From the IMG/VR virus record IMGVR_UViG_3300044729_001303, positions 1-20,050 of that record: 20,050 nt of DNA. One strand, given 5' to 3'. The notes under the pieces were generated by a model that was not told where the DNA came from, did no database searches, and saw only the letters and a list, made by a program, of their open reading frames with translations. A program made the translations under genes and the position numbers. Source of the DNA: a virus. Below are positions 1 through 5,643 of this stretch, piece by piece (within the stretch, counting starts at the first letter, position 1; every line of letters begins with the position of its first letter).

Positions 1-46
1 TATTGCTACGCGCGTCCATAGGTCGCACTATCGTGCTCCCGAGTGC

Positions 47-173
47 TGTCGGAATTCTTTACACTGTGTTTCCTTTGTATTCAAGTACTTAGCTCACTTC
101 TCATAATAGTGTAAAGTTTCCTGACAACCTAAGTGCTTGATTCTTATAGGGCAGATGTCGGAATATTTTACAC
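47..173. repeat. three copies of an 18-base element plus an enclosed inverted repeat
   Basis: TGTCGGAATTCTTTACAC (47-64) and TGTCGGAATATTTTACAC (156-173) are direct copies. GTGTAAAGTTTCCTGACA (109-126) is a degenerate inverted copy. A second inverted repeat, 79-92 with 129-142, can form a 14-base stem with one mismatch and one G-T pair. The repeats could be binding sites for a phage or host regulator, or part of a folded leader RNA. No function is proven. Confidence 0.6.
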
Positions 174-273
174 CTATAGAATATACTCATTCTCATTTAG
201 CACCTAACCTATTGATTCTATTGATTGTTTTATAGCTGGCATGGGCCTTGCTCTATAGAGGGCGTAGTCCACG

Positions 274-289
274 TTCTTTAACAGTTCGA
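274..289 (+). promoter_or_regulatory. boxA-like element 1
   Basis: TTCTTTAACAGTTCGA is nearly identical to the second copy at 502-517 and resembles the rRNA-operon boxA core CTCTTTAACAATT, which is bound by NusB-NusE (S10) for antitermination. The assignment rests on similarity alone. Confidence 0.45.
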
Positions 290-454
290 CCGATGTTCTA
301 TACCTCAGGTTGTAGTCTAACCTTTGGAATAACCTAGGCACCATTATACCTAGCTTCTTTCGGATGGTAGTAAGAACCTATCCGCCCTGATAATGAGATA
401 CATTCTCATAATGGGTTTGTGCGATATGTTGAACCCTGCCCGATTAATTATGCT

Positions 455-528
455 GCTAGTTATTCTCAGGTGAACATCGGAGCACGACAGGCTTGTCCTG
501 TCTCTTTAACAATTCGATGATAACTAGC
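455..528 (+). promoter_or_regulatory. hairpin plus boxA-like element 2 inside a closing stem
   Basis: GCTAGTTAT (455-463) and ATAACTAGC (520-528) form a perfect 9-base stem. Inside are a 6-base hairpin (GACAGG 486-491, loop CTTGT, CCTGTC 497-502) and then CTCTTTAACAATTCGA (502-517). The last contains the full rRNA-type boxA core. Hairpin followed by boxA is the order seen in rRNA-operon leaders (boxB then boxA). This supports an antitermination role for the long early transcript but does not prove it. Confidence 0.5.
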
Positions 529-712
529 TAACCACCTAATACTATTGTGTGGTGGATGTCGTTAGCTATGTCTCCCGTAAAGATGCGCTAGCAAACTAGC
601 GAAGGATGACGAGAGTGAGACTAAACATTCAATAGAAAGAATCCATCACAACGAGAGCATGGCTTGTCCGTGCTCTCCCTGATGCACTCTTTGCATCTTG
701 CCTATCAGGCAA
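525..712 (+). other. tandem stem-loops ahead of the first gene
   Basis: Successive foldable elements are visible. TAGCTAA (525-531) with TTAGCTA (562-568) encloses CCACC/GGTGG (532-536/551-555). CGCTAG-CAAA-CTAGCG lies at 586-601. A 10-base stem GAGAGCATGG / CCGTGCTCTC with loop CTTGT lies at 653-677. GATGCA/TGCATC (681-697) competes with TTGCCT-ATC-AGGCAA (698-712). They could be RNase III processing sites, as in T7-like early transcripts, or a structured RNA. They end 23 bases before the start codon at 736. Confidence 0.5.
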
Positions 713-735
713 CCAATTACATTGAAAGGATTATC

Positions 736-1239
736 ATGTTCCAGAAAATCGAAGTGTCCAAGCTGCAATCTCAAATCTCCTCCTTCGGCAAGAAGCAAGC
801 TGAAATTCAAGCCCTGCTCACTGGCATCATTGCCCAATGTGTTTATCAATCGGTTGCACATAACAATGCTGATCCTGGCATCAAGCTCATTGGGGCTTTG
901 TTCTCCAATGGTTACAATCGGACCAATGACACAATCACATTCCTTTGCAAAATGGGTAACTTTGCTTACAAGAAGGATGCTGGTATCTTCTTCAAGGGGC
1001 ACTATGCGAAGAATGAGGAACTCGCTGTTGAATTGGCGGAGAAGTGTATTAGCAATCCGATGTTCACGATTGTGAAGGAACAGAAAGTAGCGCAAGACCT
1101 TGACCTTACGAAAGCCTTGAAAGCCCTTGTTGCACGGGCTAAGGCAACTATCAAAGAAGGCAAGCAAGTGCTGGTTGATGATGACAAGGAAGCCGAACTC
1201 TTTGCCATGATTGAGGAGTATGTATCTGCTAAGGCTTAA
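736..1239 (+). CDS. early phage protein of unknown function, 167 aa
   Basis: The start is the ATG at 736, preceded by AAAGGA at a good distance; an in-frame upstream start at 664 lies inside a stem-loop and has no ribosome site. The product is a soluble, mainly helical protein with no signal or membrane segment. It begins MFQKIEVSKLQSQISSFGKK and has a Lys/Ala-rich helical stretch near residues 125-150 and an acidic patch DDDKEAE near 151-157. It is the first and largest gene after the structured leader, so high early expression is likely. I cannot name a family for it. Its place suggests a host-takeover or early nucleic-acid-related role, which is inference only. Confidence 0.85.
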   Translation: MFQKIEVSKLQSQISSFGKKQAEIQALLTGIIAQCVYQSVAHNNADPGIKLIGALFSNGYNRTNDTITFLCKMGNFAYKKDAGIFFKGHYAKNEELAVELAEKCISNPMFTIVKEQKVAQDLDLTKALKALVARAKATIKEGKQVLVDDDKEAELFAMIEEYVSAKA

Positions 1240-1320
1240 CCTGTTAGCCTTACACGTCAACATCCTCTGAAATATGGGGATGTTCGCGGGTAATGTTACC
1301 TTGTTATTATGGGGACTATT

Positions 1321-1437
1321 ATGTTTATTAATGAACAGTATGATTTTGATTGGTCGGAAGATTATGAACAAGCTTTCTATTCTGACAAAATGTGCAATCG
1401 TCTCCTTGATTGTTGTTTTACTTGGGATAATCTGTAG
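1321..1437 (+). CDS. small acidic protein, 38 aa (hypothetical)
   Basis: The ORF opens with ATG after GGGGA at suitable spacing and encodes a hydrophilic, aromatic-rich peptide starting MFINEQYDFDWSEDYEQ, with a CC pair near residues 31-32. It overlaps in another frame with the membrane-peptide ORF at 1364-1459. Only one of the two may be real. The ribosome site favours this one. Confidence 0.45.
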   Translation: MFINEQYDFDWSEDYEQAFYSDKMCNRLLDCCFTWDNL

Positions 1438-1459
1438 CTTCCAAACATCTAGCCCTTAA
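1364..1459 (+). CDS. alternative small membrane peptide, 31 aa
   Basis: The peptide begins MNKLSILTK and has one hydrophobic span at about residues 10-25 (CAIVSLIVVLLGIIC). A GGAAG lies just upstream of its ATG but very close. It ends inside the 5' arm of the terminator at 1451. Similar single-span micropeptides occur at 1706, 2061 and 2368, which supports it. The overlap with 1321-1437 weakens it. Confidence 0.35.
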   Translation: MNKLSILTKCAIVSLIVVLLGIICSFQTSSP

Positions 1460-1492
1460 CGACAAGATTGCCTTGTCCTAGGGGCTTTTTGT
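1451..1492 (+). terminator. rho-independent terminator
   Basis: AGCCCTTA pairs with TAGGGGCT, and the inner stem GACAAG (1461-1466) / CTTGTC (1472-1477) closes loop ATTGC. TTTTTGTTTTT follows. It ends the transcript unit of the 167-aa gene, or attenuates read-through into the small-gene cluster. Confidence 0.8.
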
Positions 1493-1514
1493 TTTTCCAC
1501 TGTTGGAGAATGGA

Positions 1515-1673
1515 ATGAGCAGGGATGAGATTATTAATTGGATTGTGGAGATAGCCCCCTGGATGGCATCAGAGGATGATGAAACTATCCTGGATGTATA
1601 TGAAACCTATAGACAATATAGGGATGATGGGCAATCTCATGAGATTAGCAAACAATATGCTGGCCTGTTGTAA
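1515..1673 (+). CDS. small acidic protein, 52 aa (hypothetical)
   Basis: ATG at 1515 follows GGAG at 1505-1508. The product starts MSRDEIINWIVEIAPWMASE and is acidic, with a predicted amphipathic N-terminal helix and a Tyr-rich middle (YETYRQYRDDG). No known domain is recognised. It is the first gene after the terminator at 1451, so it probably begins the next block of small genes. Confidence 0.6.
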   Translation: MSRDEIINWIVEIAPWMASEDDETILDVYETYRQYRDDGQSHEISKQYAGLL

Positions 1674-1705
1674 TATGACCGACCCTCTCGCATAAGGAAA
1701 CTAAC

Positions 1706-1780
1706 ATGCCATATTGGGCTTTCCTTTTTTACCCAGGAATTATCCTGATTGATGTTGTTTACTTTTATCTAACTCTTTAG
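1706..1780 (+). CDS. membrane micropeptide, 24 aa
   Basis: AAGGA at 1694-1698 sits seven bases before the ATG. The peptide (MPYWAFLFYPGIILIDVVYF then YLTL) is almost wholly hydrophobic, enough for one membrane span. The stop lies next to the ribosome site of the gene at 1790. The same DNA could form an AAGGAAA/TTTCCTT hairpin followed by T residues, so a terminator is the alternative reading. Confidence 0.4.
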   Translation: MPYWAFLFYPGIILIDVVYFYLTL

Positions 1781-1789
1781 GAGAAGAAC

Positions 1790-1996
1790 ATGACATATTT
1801 TGTAATGGCTCACAAACGTGATCGGACAGGCTTGTCCTGTCATGGCGTACTAGAAAACGTTCGTATTGGCGGATACAAGAACAAAGCTCAAGCCTATGCA
1901 CGATTTCGGAAGTATGCTACAGCTGAAATCAAAGTGTATGCTGCTGCTGGCTTGCGTACTGTTGCTATTCGTATTAATGGAAGGGAACTACAATGA
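1790..1996 (+). CDS. small basic protein, 68 aa (hypothetical)
   Basis: The start is well supported by TAGGAGAAGAAC just before the ATG. The product is rich in Lys, Arg, Ala and Tyr and has no membrane segment. The pattern (VRIGGYKNKAQAYARFRKY followed by VYAAAGLRTVAIRING) suggests an alpha/beta fold that might bind nucleic acid, but no family is recognised. The codons for RTGLSC contain a perfect copy of the GACAGG-CTTGT-CCTGTC hairpin of the leader (1825-1841), so translation and an RNA signal overlap here. Confidence 0.75.
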   Translation: MTYFVMAHKRDRTGLSCHGVLENVRIGGYKNKAQAYARFRKYATAEIKVYAAAGLRTVAIRINGRELQ

Positions 1997-2070
1997 AACC
2001 TGGATATGCCCATGATTATGACACTTGCTATGCATGTTGGATTACTTGGAAGGAACAAACATGGTATTAA
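1993..2070 (+). CDS. micropeptide with two Cys, 25 aa
   Basis: The ATG overlaps the stop of the previous gene (CAATGA) and follows AAGGGA. The peptide is Tyr/Trp-rich and contains CYAC near its middle. It is too short for a family call. The coupled start and overlap with the next ORF (2061) fit the style of the cluster. Confidence 0.4.
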   Translation: MKPGYAHDYDTCYACWITWKEQTWY

Positions 2071-2147
2071 TTATTCTCTGGGGTCTCTTTTGTATAGGTT
2101 ATTTACTTTTTCTTTATTGGATTTGTAAGGATTGGACGGGAGATTAA
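2061..2147 (+). CDS. single-span membrane peptide, 28 aa
   Basis: The start follows AAGGA with normal spacing. Residues 2-20 (VLIILWGLFCIGYLLFLYW) form one membrane span, followed by a short polar tail CKDWTGD. It overlaps the previous ORF by ten bases. It is probably an inner-membrane micropeptide. No function can be assigned. Confidence 0.5.
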   Translation: MVLIILWGLFCIGYLLFLYWICKDWTGD

Positions 2148-2148
2148 C

Positions 2149-2358
2149 ATGGAAGAAGAAGATGTAAGCCCCATCAAAGTTAAACATCTGATTGAATACC
2201 TTTCACAGTTTGATCCAGAACTAACAGTTGAATTGGATAAGGATGGTTGGCTTGAAGATGAAATTCCTCATAAAGATGAGGTGGATTTAATAGAAGAAAG
2301 GGGTATCTTCTTCCACTTTAAGAACGAGGAATATGAGGCACTGTATCTTAACAATTAG
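2149..2358 (+). CDS. small acidic protein, 69 aa (hypothetical)
   Basis: GGGAG precedes the ATG. The protein is strongly acidic (Asp/Glu in nearly every segment). Its central stretch LIEYLSQFDPELTVELDKDG resembles a fold seen in many small phage and bacterial proteins with the general pattern LIexLqxlDPdxeV, where a short helix packs on a beta-hairpin. No catalytic motif is visible. An acidic surface of this kind can suit DNA mimicry or binding of a basic partner, but that is speculation. Confidence 0.75.
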   Translation: MEEEDVSPIKVKHLIEYLSQFDPELTVELDKDGWLEDEIPHKDEVDLIEERGIFFHFKNEEYEALYLNN

Positions 2359-2367
2359 GAGATTAAT

Positions 2368-2472
2368 ATGGAACCTATTGATATTCTAATCCTTCTCGGT
2401 GGGGTTATCGTTGGACAACTCCTTGTTATCTTCATCTTTGTTCTACTTATCTATGTAGGAGTTATTGAATGA
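2368..2472 (+). CDS. single-span membrane peptide, 34 aa
   Basis: TAGGAGATTAAT gives a clear ribosome site. After MEPID, residues 6-32 are uninterruptedly hydrophobic with GG and G breaks, a single transmembrane helix. The stop overlaps the next start as ATGA. It is another member of the membrane micropeptide group in this region. Confidence 0.55.
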   Translation: MEPIDILILLGGVIVGQLLVIFIFVLLIYVGVIE

Positions 2473-2579
2473 AATCATCAATGAAAGTATTAACATTCCT
2501 ATATGTCACCATGTATGGAAAGAAGCCAGAACATGAGGATGTTGTATGGCTTTATTACTCACTGTTTATGAAAGGTTAG
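2469..2579 (+). CDS. small basic protein, 36 aa (hypothetical)
   Basis: The start overlaps the previous stop (ATGA), which implies translational coupling. The sequence MKSSMKVLTFLYVTMYGKKP is mixed hydrophobic and basic, with an aromatic tail (VVWLYYSLFMKG). No domain is recognised. Confidence 0.5.
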   Translation: MKSSMKVLTFLYVTMYGKKPEHEDVVWLYYSLFMKG

Positions 2580-2582
2580 GCC

Positions 2583-2795
2583 ATGTGTTACCATTTGTGT
2601 AAACAAAGTAGAATGTATAGGGGGGAGGGATACGATGGGCCAACAAGAAAGTCTGAGGAGCCTATTGATATTGCTTCATTGGAGGAAGCAAAGAGACTTC
2701 AACTGTTGTATCAAAAAAGAAATCCAGTGGGTTGGAATATCTATGATGCTGACACAGAAAAACTTGTAGATGGTTTAGATTTCTTTGAGGAATAA
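2583..2795 (+). CDS. small hydrophilic protein, 70 aa (hypothetical)
   Basis: It starts at ATG 2583 after AAGGTTAGG. Cys2 and Cys6 with a nearby His make CxxxC close to the N-terminus. The middle has a helix EEAKRLQLLYQKRNP, and the C-terminus reads WNIYDADTEKLVDGLDFFEE, a beta-hairpin pattern often seen where a small phage protein reports a substituted value. It could be a metal-binding regulator. I do not recognise its family with certainty. Confidence 0.7.
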   Translation: MCYHLCKQSRMYRGEGYDGPTRKSEEPIDIASLEEAKRLQLLYQKRNPVGWNIYDADTEKLVDGLDFFEE

Positions 2796-2797
2796 CA

Positions 2798-2929
2798 ATG
2801 CCCTATCTCTCTTATCTATCCAACCGTATTAAACAATGTGGACATTGGGCTATTGCAAGGGAGTGCTGTAAGAGGGGTGTACCGTTTGAAACCTTCTACC
2901 TTGCTTTGCTCATGGCACAGAAGGGATAA
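2798..2929 (+). CDS. small basic protein with three Cys, 43 aa
   Basis: The ORF begins two bases after the preceding stop. There is no strong ribosome site, only GAGG 7-10 bases upstream within the previous gene. The product has C...H and ECCKRG, then a helical FYLALLMAQKG. It may be a small metal-binding or helical adaptor peptide. No family is recognised. Confidence 0.5.
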   Translation: MPYLSYLSNRIKQCGHWAIARECCKRGVPFETFYLALLMAQKG

Positions 2930-2931
2930 AG

Positions 2932-2997
2932 ATGGAGACTTTACTTTCGTATAAGACAGGTATATGGATTAGAAAGGTGAACTATGCTCCCCTATAA
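2932..2997 (+). CDS. possible micropeptide, 21 aa
   Basis: The ATG follows AAGGGATAAAG, a good ribosome site placed at the stop of the previous gene. The 21-residue basic peptide ends within the start of the next gene. It may only serve as a coupling ORF for translation of 2984. Confidence 0.3.
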   Translation: METLLSYKTGIWIRKVNYAPL

Positions 2998-3150
2998 TGA
3001 TGAACTGGTAGTTAACGGTACTTTATTGGCTTTTGAGAAGGCTACAGACTATAGGTTTATCCTATTAAAGGTTGGGTTATTACAGACAAATGGACAGTAA
3101 TACCTTCCTGGTTTGTTAATGAGGATGAATTATACTGTACCTATCGTTGA
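2984..3150 (+). pseudogene. small gene with an apparent -1 frameshift
   Basis: The first frame opens at ATG 2984 (after AAAGGTGA) and reads MLPYNDELVVNGTLLAFEKA, continuing to about DYR at 3051. From about 3055 the coding-like sequence is in another frame (VYPIKGWVITDKWTVIPSWF, then VNEDELYCTYR, stop at 3148). Adding one base around 3055, for example AGGTTT to AGGGTTT, would give a continuous protein of about 55 residues. In the first frame the ORF would instead stop at 3100. It may be a true inactivation, a sequencing error or a recoding site. No canonical slippery heptamer is visible. Confidence 0.5.
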
Positions 3151-3160
3151 AAGGGTAGCT

Positions 3161-3214
3161 ATGTTCTACCTAATCGGTGTAACTCTTTTCCTCTTACTCC
3201 TGCAAGAATTTTAG
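3161..3214 (+). CDS. possible membrane micropeptide, 17 aa
   Basis: AAAGGG precedes ATG 3161, and the peptide MFYLIGVTLFLLLLQEF is almost entirely hydrophobic. A longer in-frame start exists at 3125 but has no properly spaced ribosome site. The ORF lies just before the amidoligase gene. Confidence 0.3.
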   Translation: MFYLIGVTLFLLLLQEF

Positions 3215-3216
3215 AA

Positions 3217-3230
3217 AGGTCGGTCATCAT
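3217..3230 (+). repeat. dispersed 13-14 base repeat, copy 1
   Basis: AGGTCGGTCATCAT covers the ribosome site and first two bases of the start codon of the gene at 3229. Identical cores lie at 5057 and 9763, a shorter inverted core (10 bases) at 1675-1684, and a degenerate copy near 18154. Confidence 0.5.
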
Positions 3231-4611
3231 GTATTTTACCTTCCATAAACTCTATGAAGCATTTGAAACTGCTACTCTCCCGGATGGATGGGAGTTCAAG
3301 GATAGTGGTCTTTACTTTGAGGGGGTGTGTCATTACTACATCTCCCGTTGTACTACAGATACGACTACGGTGGATGTTTACAAATACAAAGAAGGTTGGT
3401 TTTATGAAAACACACGGCCAAGAGTAGCTTATGATTACCATATCCTCTCTCTTCTCTGGCCTGAAGAAATCCCTGAAGGTCTATATCGTGGGTTCATTCA
3501 TCCTAAATTGTGGGATGAATTCCTTTCTGCTACTGAAGGGAAATCTGGACAATATAAACGTTCTTGGATGTATAAGAAAACAGGGGTAAAGGGCACTCTT
3601 GCCAAAGACTACAATACAGGGGAAATTCTTCCCAAGAATATGTTAAAAACTATCTGGTTGGATGGTGTACCTGAGTTCTTCGGAGATACTTCTTTCTTGC
3701 TTGATCGCGAGAAATACTTTTGGGATAATGGGAGGTACTACACACTAGGGGACCATTACTATGAAGTAGCTGGTGTGAAAATTCCTTTCTCCTTCCTTAT
3801 AACTTATTACAACTACTGTGATGAGCATGGCATTTACTATGGAATTGAATGCCAAGACTGTAAGAAGAAATATCAAATCTGGGAGTACAATACTCGTGCA
3901 GAATCCATCCTACCTTTTAAGGATAATGGAGAAACCACTCCTGTTTACATGGGTATTGAATTGGAATATGAAGATTGCAAAGATCAGGTTAAAAATGTAG
4001 TAGATGCCTTGAATGGTCATGCCATTGTAAAGCGGGATGGCACTATTGATTACGGCTTTGAAATCTGTACTGCCCCTGCTACTCTTGCAGTACACAAGAA
4101 AGCCTTTCAAGGTTTCTTTGACAAAGTAAAATTGTTTGTCAAGAAAAATTGTGGGATGCATGTTCATGTGGATAGGCGTAAAATGGGAGAAATGCAACTA
4201 GGTAAACTCCTTGCCTTCCTCTATAAGAAGGAGAATATCCCTTGGATTGAAGCTATTGCAGGACGTGCCTATTCAAAGAATCGCTATTGTCTAGCAGAGA
4301 ATGAGAGGAAGATAACTGATAACTTTCATTCTCGCCATGAATTCTACGCTAAGCGAGTAAGGGGTTCAGCAGGTAAATATGAAGCATTGAATACTTCTCC
4401 CGCAGATACTATTGAATTCCGTATCTTCTCCCCTCCCAAGGATGCAAAGACACTTTATATGCGCCTTGAGTTTGTTCAAGCTCTATTTGATTGGACACTT
4501 CCAGGTGTATGTGGTGTGAGAGAAGCTGCTGATATTGATAGCTTCAAGGGATTTGTTAAGAAGTATCGGAAGGTTTACCCTGAATTCTATGAGGTGGTCA
4601 AATGTGCATAA
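3229..4611 (+). CDS. amidoligase-type enzyme, 460 aa
   Basis: The C-terminal half matches the amidoligase family related to glutamine synthetase and gamma-glutamyl-cysteine ligase (COOH-NH2 ligase fold). Visible motifs are GIELEYE at about residues 242-248, IVKRDGTIDYGFEICTAP near 265-283, CGMHVHVDR at 308-316 and a late TIEFRIF near 394-400. These supply the Glu, His and Arg residues expected for ATP, metal and substrate binding. The N-terminal half (1-230) is unlike the core and carries a Cys cluster (C...ECQDCKKK) near 200-215. Such enzymes are expected to form an amide bond with ATP. The next gene is a class II glutamine amidotransferase and the one after an ATP-grasp ligase, so a short biosynthetic or peptide-tagging pathway is likely. 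The target is unknown. Confidence 0.85.
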   Translation: MYFTFHKLYEAFETATLPDGWEFKDSGLYFEGVCHYYISRCTTDTTTVDVYKYKEGWFYENTRPRVAYDYHILSLLWPEEIPEGLYRGFIHPKLWDEFLSATEGKSGQYKRSWMYKKTGVKGTLAKDYNTGEILPKNMLKTIWLDGVPEFFGDTSFLLDREKYFWDNGRYYTLGDHYYEVAGVKIPFSFLITYYNYCDEHGIYYGIECQDCKKKYQIWEYNTRAESILPFKDNGETTPVYMGIELEYEDCKDQVKNVVDALNGHAIVKRDGTIDYGFEICTAPATLAVHKKAFQGFFDKVKLFVKKNCGMHVHVDRRKMGEMQLGKLLAFLYKKENIPWIEAIAGRAYSKNRYCLAENERKITDNFHSRHEFYAKRVRGSAGKYEALNTSPADTIEFRIFSPPKDAKTLYMRLEFVQALFDWTLPGVCGVREAADIDSFKGFVKKYRKVYPEFYEVVKCA

Positions 4612-5396
4612 TCGTAGCTTCCCCCCAAGGTAAGGTTGTCCCTAAAGAAACCCTTGCTGAATGCTTTCGATGTAATTCAGATGGTGCGGGATATATGTAT
4701 TCTGATGGTAATGAATTGGTAGTAGAGAAGGGGTTCTTTACCTTCGATGAATTCTATGACAGTTATACTCCCCATGCTGAAAAGAAAATCATTCTGCATT
4801 TCCGTATTAAGACACATGGAGAAAAGAATAAGGATAATTGTCATCCCTTTAATGTATCGGAGGATATGGCTTTTGTTCATAATGGTATTATCAAGATTGA
4901 GGAGAACCATCCGGAGTATTCTGATACATGGCATTTTAATGAAAAGATTATTAAACCCATGTATCGGGATAATCGCGCTTTCCTGAAACGCCTTTATAAT
5001 CAAGAGCTTATTAAATCCTATATTGGATGGAGTAAGCTGGTATTCATGGATCGAAAAGGTCGGTCATCAATCCTCAATGCTGAGAAGGGTATTTGGGATG
5101 ATGGGGTTTGGTACAGCAACACTTCTTATCAACCTCCAAAGAAATATCCCACCCAACAACATCAAAATAAGTTTGCTGCTAATGAACCTTCCTTCATTGA
5201 AGGTGAGTTAGTTGTATTCCGGTATAACTATGGGAAGAACTTCCAGAAAGATGATTGGGCTTATGTGGAAAATGTTTTCCCCAATGGACAACTTGAGGTG
5301 ATTGTTCACAGGCGAATGGATAATGGAACATACCAAGAAATACTAGCTACTGTTCCAAAATATGCTGTAAAAGCCTTGGAGGAAGGATATGTTTAA
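4602..5396 (+). CDS. class II glutamine amidotransferase, 264 aa
   Basis: The protein begins MCIIV. Cleavage of Met would expose Cys2, the N-terminal nucleophile of GATase II (Ntn hydrolase) enzymes, which release ammonia from glutamine. The supporting pattern is SDGAGYMY (about 26-33), HFRIKTHG (about 66-73), NCHPFN and FVHNGII (about 92-98), the usual substrate-pocket and oxyanion segments. The C-terminal 90 residues are divergent, with an FIEGELVVFRYNYGKNF stretch of SH3-like character. There is no synthase domain, so ammonia or the glutaminase reaction would serve a partner, most simply the amidoligase whose last ten bases it overlaps. GAGGTGG precedes the start. Confidence 0.88.
   Translation: MCIIVASPQGKVVPKETLAECFRCNSDGAGYMYSDGNELVVEKGFFTFDEFYDSYTPHAEKKIILHFRIKTHGEKNKDNCHPFNVSEDMAFVHNGIIKIEENHPEYSDTWHFNEKIIKPMYRDNRAFLKRLYNQELIKSYIGWSKLVFMDRKGRSSILNAEKGIWDDGVWYSNTSYQPPKKYPTQQHQNKFAANEPSFIEGELVVFRYNYGKNFQKDDWAYVENVFPNGQLEVIVHRRMDNGTYQEILATVPKYAVKALEEGYV
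5057..5069 (+). repeat. dispersed 13-base repeat, copy 2
   Basis: AGGTCGGTCATCA lies within the amidotransferase gene, read as GRSS. Its frame differs from that of the copy at 9763, so protein conservation does not explain the match. Confidence 0.45.
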
Positions 5397-5643
5397 GGTT
5401 GGAGATAGGGTTAGGGTTAAAATAGATGCTGATGATCTTTCTATAGACTATAAAAGCGATTTACGGGGAGAAGTATTTACAGTTCAATCAGTAGTACATA
5501 CTTCTGTGCTTCTTCTAGAAGTCTGTTGGTGGGTACTTCCATCAGCCCTTGAGCTTGAGTCTGTCATACCCCTTACAAAAGAAGAAGGGATTCTCAAGAA
5601 AATTGCACACTTGTATAAACTCTTTGATGAAAGGAAGAAATAA
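5389..5643 (+). CDS. small beta-domain protein with KIAHLYKLF tail, 84 aa
   Basis: It starts MFKVGDRVRVKID, a pattern typical of SH3/KOW-like small beta-barrels, and ends GILKKIAHLYKLFDERKK. The same tail closes the proteins at 7653-8114, 8111 and 8561, so this is the first of four paralogue-like proteins with variable beta domains and a constant C-terminal helix. GGAGGAAGGAT gives a strong ribosome site. The start overlaps the previous stop, and the stop overlaps the next start (TAATG). It lies between the amidotransferase and ATP-grasp genes and could be a carrier, adaptor or substrate for them. That role is inference. Confidence 0.8.
   Translation: MFKVGDRVRVKIDADDLSIDYKSDLRGEVFTVQSVVHTSVLLLEVCWWVLPSALELESVIPLTKEEGILKKIAHLYKLFDERKK

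Larger units (their letters stand above)
1..735 (+). other. gene-free structured leader region
   Basis: No convincing ORF with a ribosome site is present before the ATG at 736. The stretch instead holds nested inverted repeats (47-173), small hairpins (361-365/380-384; 393-398/404-409), two boxA-like sites (274-289, 502-517) and a run of stem-loops up to the first gene (455-712). The layout suggests the untranslated leader of an early transcript, with antitermination or RNA processing signals. I found no strong -35/-10 pair here. A phage-specific promoter cannot be excluded. Confidence 0.7.

Noticed and set aside
664-735. Upstream start at 664 for the first gene
   Set aside because: The extension overlaps the 653-677 stem-loop and lacks a ribosome site; ATG 736 has AAAGGA at the right distance.
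646-1371. Long reverse-strand ORF of 241 codons opposite the first gene
   Set aside because: It lies fully over the forward 167-aa gene with its clear ribosome site, has no start signal, and reads as low-complexity antisense translation.
1694-1730. Second terminator (AAGGAAA / TTTCCTT then T run)
   Set aside because: The loop is about 19 bases long and the stem short. The AAGGA serves better as ribosome site of a membrane micropeptide.
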